64,000 bases of DNA, taken from assembly GCF_008831285.2 (NCBI RefSeq), contig NC_045146.1:17787149-17851148 (forward strand), in the 5' to 3' direction. Below, one piece after another: positions 62,536 through 64,000 of this stretch; position 1 is the stretch's first letter, and each line of letters begins with the position of its first letter. The notes beneath the pieces were generated by a model that searched no databases, was not told the origin of the DNA, and worked only from the letters and a program-made list of their open reading frames with translations. The stretch comes from Nymphaea colorata. Its lineage: Eukaryota; Streptophyta; Magnoliopsida; Nymphaeales; Nymphaeaceae. Made by a program: the position numbers and the translations under genes.

Positions 62536-62580
<45 letters not shown>
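62536..62580 (+). repeat. (CT)n tract directly abutting the NBS-LRR start codon
   Basis: About 45 bases of CT repeat end exactly at the ATG at 62,581, so the mRNA leader next to the start would be pure pyrimidine repeat. This is also a likely polymorphic site. Confidence 0.9.
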
Positions 62581-62582
<2 letters not shown>

Positions 62583-64000
62583 GGAGGAAGTCCTTTCATT
62601 CTTGTGGAAGAAGGTGGTCAGGAAAGTGGTGGGTGTGGCTGAAGATGAGATACGCAAAGTTGCTTCTGTGGAGGATGAACTGGACAACCTGAAGCAAAAG
62701 CTGGAGTTGATCCAACCATTTCTCAGGGATGCTCACAACAAGCAGTTCGCCTCGAAGGAGGTCAAGGACTGGATAACCAGGCTCAATGAGGTCGCCTACG
62801 ATGCTCATGATGTTATTGACCTGCACCAAATCCAGTGTAGAGACATGCCCACCGTTTCCAACCCAATCAAGGTACGGAAACTCTTGACCTCGCTTTCTAG
62901 TCGTCAAAGATATTCCCAAATTGCTAGAGGCATTGCTGACAAGATAAAAGAGATCAATGGGAGACTCGACGTGTTATACGAGGAGAAGGATCTCTTTGGC
63001 CTTGCATTGATGCCGGATGAAGCATGTTCAAGTGAGGAGACCAGCGGGTTTCTACGGGAAGAACGCCAAACAACTTCAGCCATCACCGAACCGAGCATGA
63101 TTGGGAGGGAAAAAGATGAAGAATTGGTGGTCAAGTGGCTGGTGCAGGAACCAAATCCACGGGAAAATGAAGAGGGTGCTTCTGTTATAGCCATTACTGG
63201 AATGGGTGGGATCGGAAAGACGGCCCTCGCCAAGAAGATCTACAACAATGGCAGCGTAAGAGATTGCTTTGAGAAACGCATGTGGGTGTGCGTCTCAGAG
63301 CGGCCGAATCCGTTGGACCTCTTCAGGAAGATCTTGGAGGAGGTTGGGGGAAAAGATGACGGCTTTAACCAGTTGATTGGCCTAAACGCTTTGCATTCTG
63401 AGATAAGCAACCATTTGAAGGATAGAAAGTTTTTGTTGGTTTTGGATGATGTATGGGAATTTGGATGGTGGCAGGAGCTGGGGAGCCTTTGGAAAGGTGG
63501 TACTTCAGGAAGTAAGGTCATGATAACTACCAGGCAAACTAAAGTTGAAGGTTTGGACTTCACTCACTTGCATCAACTTACATTCTTAACCGAGAAGCTG
63601 AGTTGGCAACTATTTGTAGATAGAGCACTAAGAAGAGGTGAGGTTGAGCAAGATCTTGATGGGGTGAGAGATGTTGGGAGAGACATAGTAAACAAGTGTG
63701 GGGGACTGCCCCTTGCTTTGAACGCTGTGGGCAGTATGTTGCGCCACAAAGAAAGAAGGAGACCTGTTTGGCAAAATATTCTTGACAGCCCATTGTGGAA
63801 GTGGAGAGGCCCACAGAACAACAATGATGTTTTTGCTGCCATTGCCTTGAGTTACATGAACATATCTTTCCCCTTAAGGCAATGTCTAATCCACTGTTGC
63901 ACATTTCCTAAGGACTATGAAATGAAAAAGGAAAGCTTAGTGAGGCTTTGGCTTGCAGAAGGTTTTATTCCAGAGGAAAAGGGAATCGATATGGAAGTTT
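62581..64000 (+). CDS. CC-NBS-LRR (CNL) disease resistance protein, 5' part; gene continues past the window
   Basis: The frame is open from ATG to the window end: 473 codons without intron. The N-terminal domain (MEEVLSFLWKKVV) is a Rx-type coiled coil with VKDWITRLNEVAYDAHDVID in the EDVID position. The NB-ARC domain shows the P-loop GMGGIGKT (207-214), an RNBS-A-like FEKRMWVCVSE, kinase-2 KFLLVLDDVW (283-292), RNBS-B GSKVMITTR, GLPLA (375-379) and an RNBS-D-like CLIHCCTFPKDYE (435-447). The Trp closing kinase-2 is the usual mark of non-TIR receptors. The MHD motif and LRRs would lie beyond 64,000. Such receptors are intracellular ATP/ADP switches that detect pathogen effectors and trigger immunity. 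All nucleotide-binding motifs seen are intact, so nothing here suggests a pseudogene. Confidence 0.93.

Noticed and set aside
62596-63904. Several open frames on the minus strand across the NBS-LRR gene
   Set aside because: They are antisense shadows of a clear NB-ARC coding frame and have no family features.

Overview
This is nuclear DNA from a flowering plant. The genes are split by many GT-AG introns, several of them kilobases long. Intergenic DNA is AT-rich and full of microsatellites and degenerate transposons, and the recognisable proteins (BIN4, MED8, a thaumatin-like protein, a CC-NBS-LRR receptor) are plant-typical. I cannot name the species. No operon, CRISPR array, rRNA or convincing tRNA is present.

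Layout. A BIN4/MIDGET gene (topoisomerase VI accessory factor, + strand, ten coding exons) fills 0.8-8.9 kb. A two-exon thaumatin-like protein (- strand) lies at 10.9-12.4 kb. About 11.5 kb without a recognisable gene follows, holding microsatellites and small transposon remnants. A TBC1D5-type Rab GTPase-activating protein (+, five coding exons, one GC-AG intron) spans 24.3-30.0 kb. It converges on a small two-helix membrane protein gene (-, 30.8-35.5 kb) whose C-terminal part resembles HERPUD proteins. Mediator subunit MED8 (-, twelve coding exons, 38.2-49.3 kb) is next; its first intron carries a broken Copia retrotransposon. A RINGv (MARCH-like) membrane E3 ligase gene (+, 51.6-54.2 kb) is divergent from MED8 and may have an upstream exon at 50.0 kb. 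The stretch 54.2-62.5 kb is gene-poor and contains diverged short repeats, an interrupted tandem duplication of about 1.1 kb and small inverted-repeat elements. A CC-NBS-LRR resistance-type gene starts at 62,581 and runs off the window.

The genes have unrelated housekeeping, trafficking, transcription and defence roles, and I see no functional cluster. The strongest patterns are structural. First, five of the seven genes have a GA/CT dinucleotide tract abutting or within about 30 bases of the chosen start codon. Second, at least six small hAT-like non-autonomous elements can be delimited by terminal inverted repeats and 8-bp target duplications (five with 7/8 identity, one perfect); two of them lie in introns of neighbouring genes. 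Third, the DNA just upstream of the TBC gene start codon is tandemly duplicated. I found no evidence for a new multi-gene biological system.

Exon borders were set by hand from reading frame, splice consensus and remembered homologues. All chosen junctions keep frame, but none is confirmed by transcript data.
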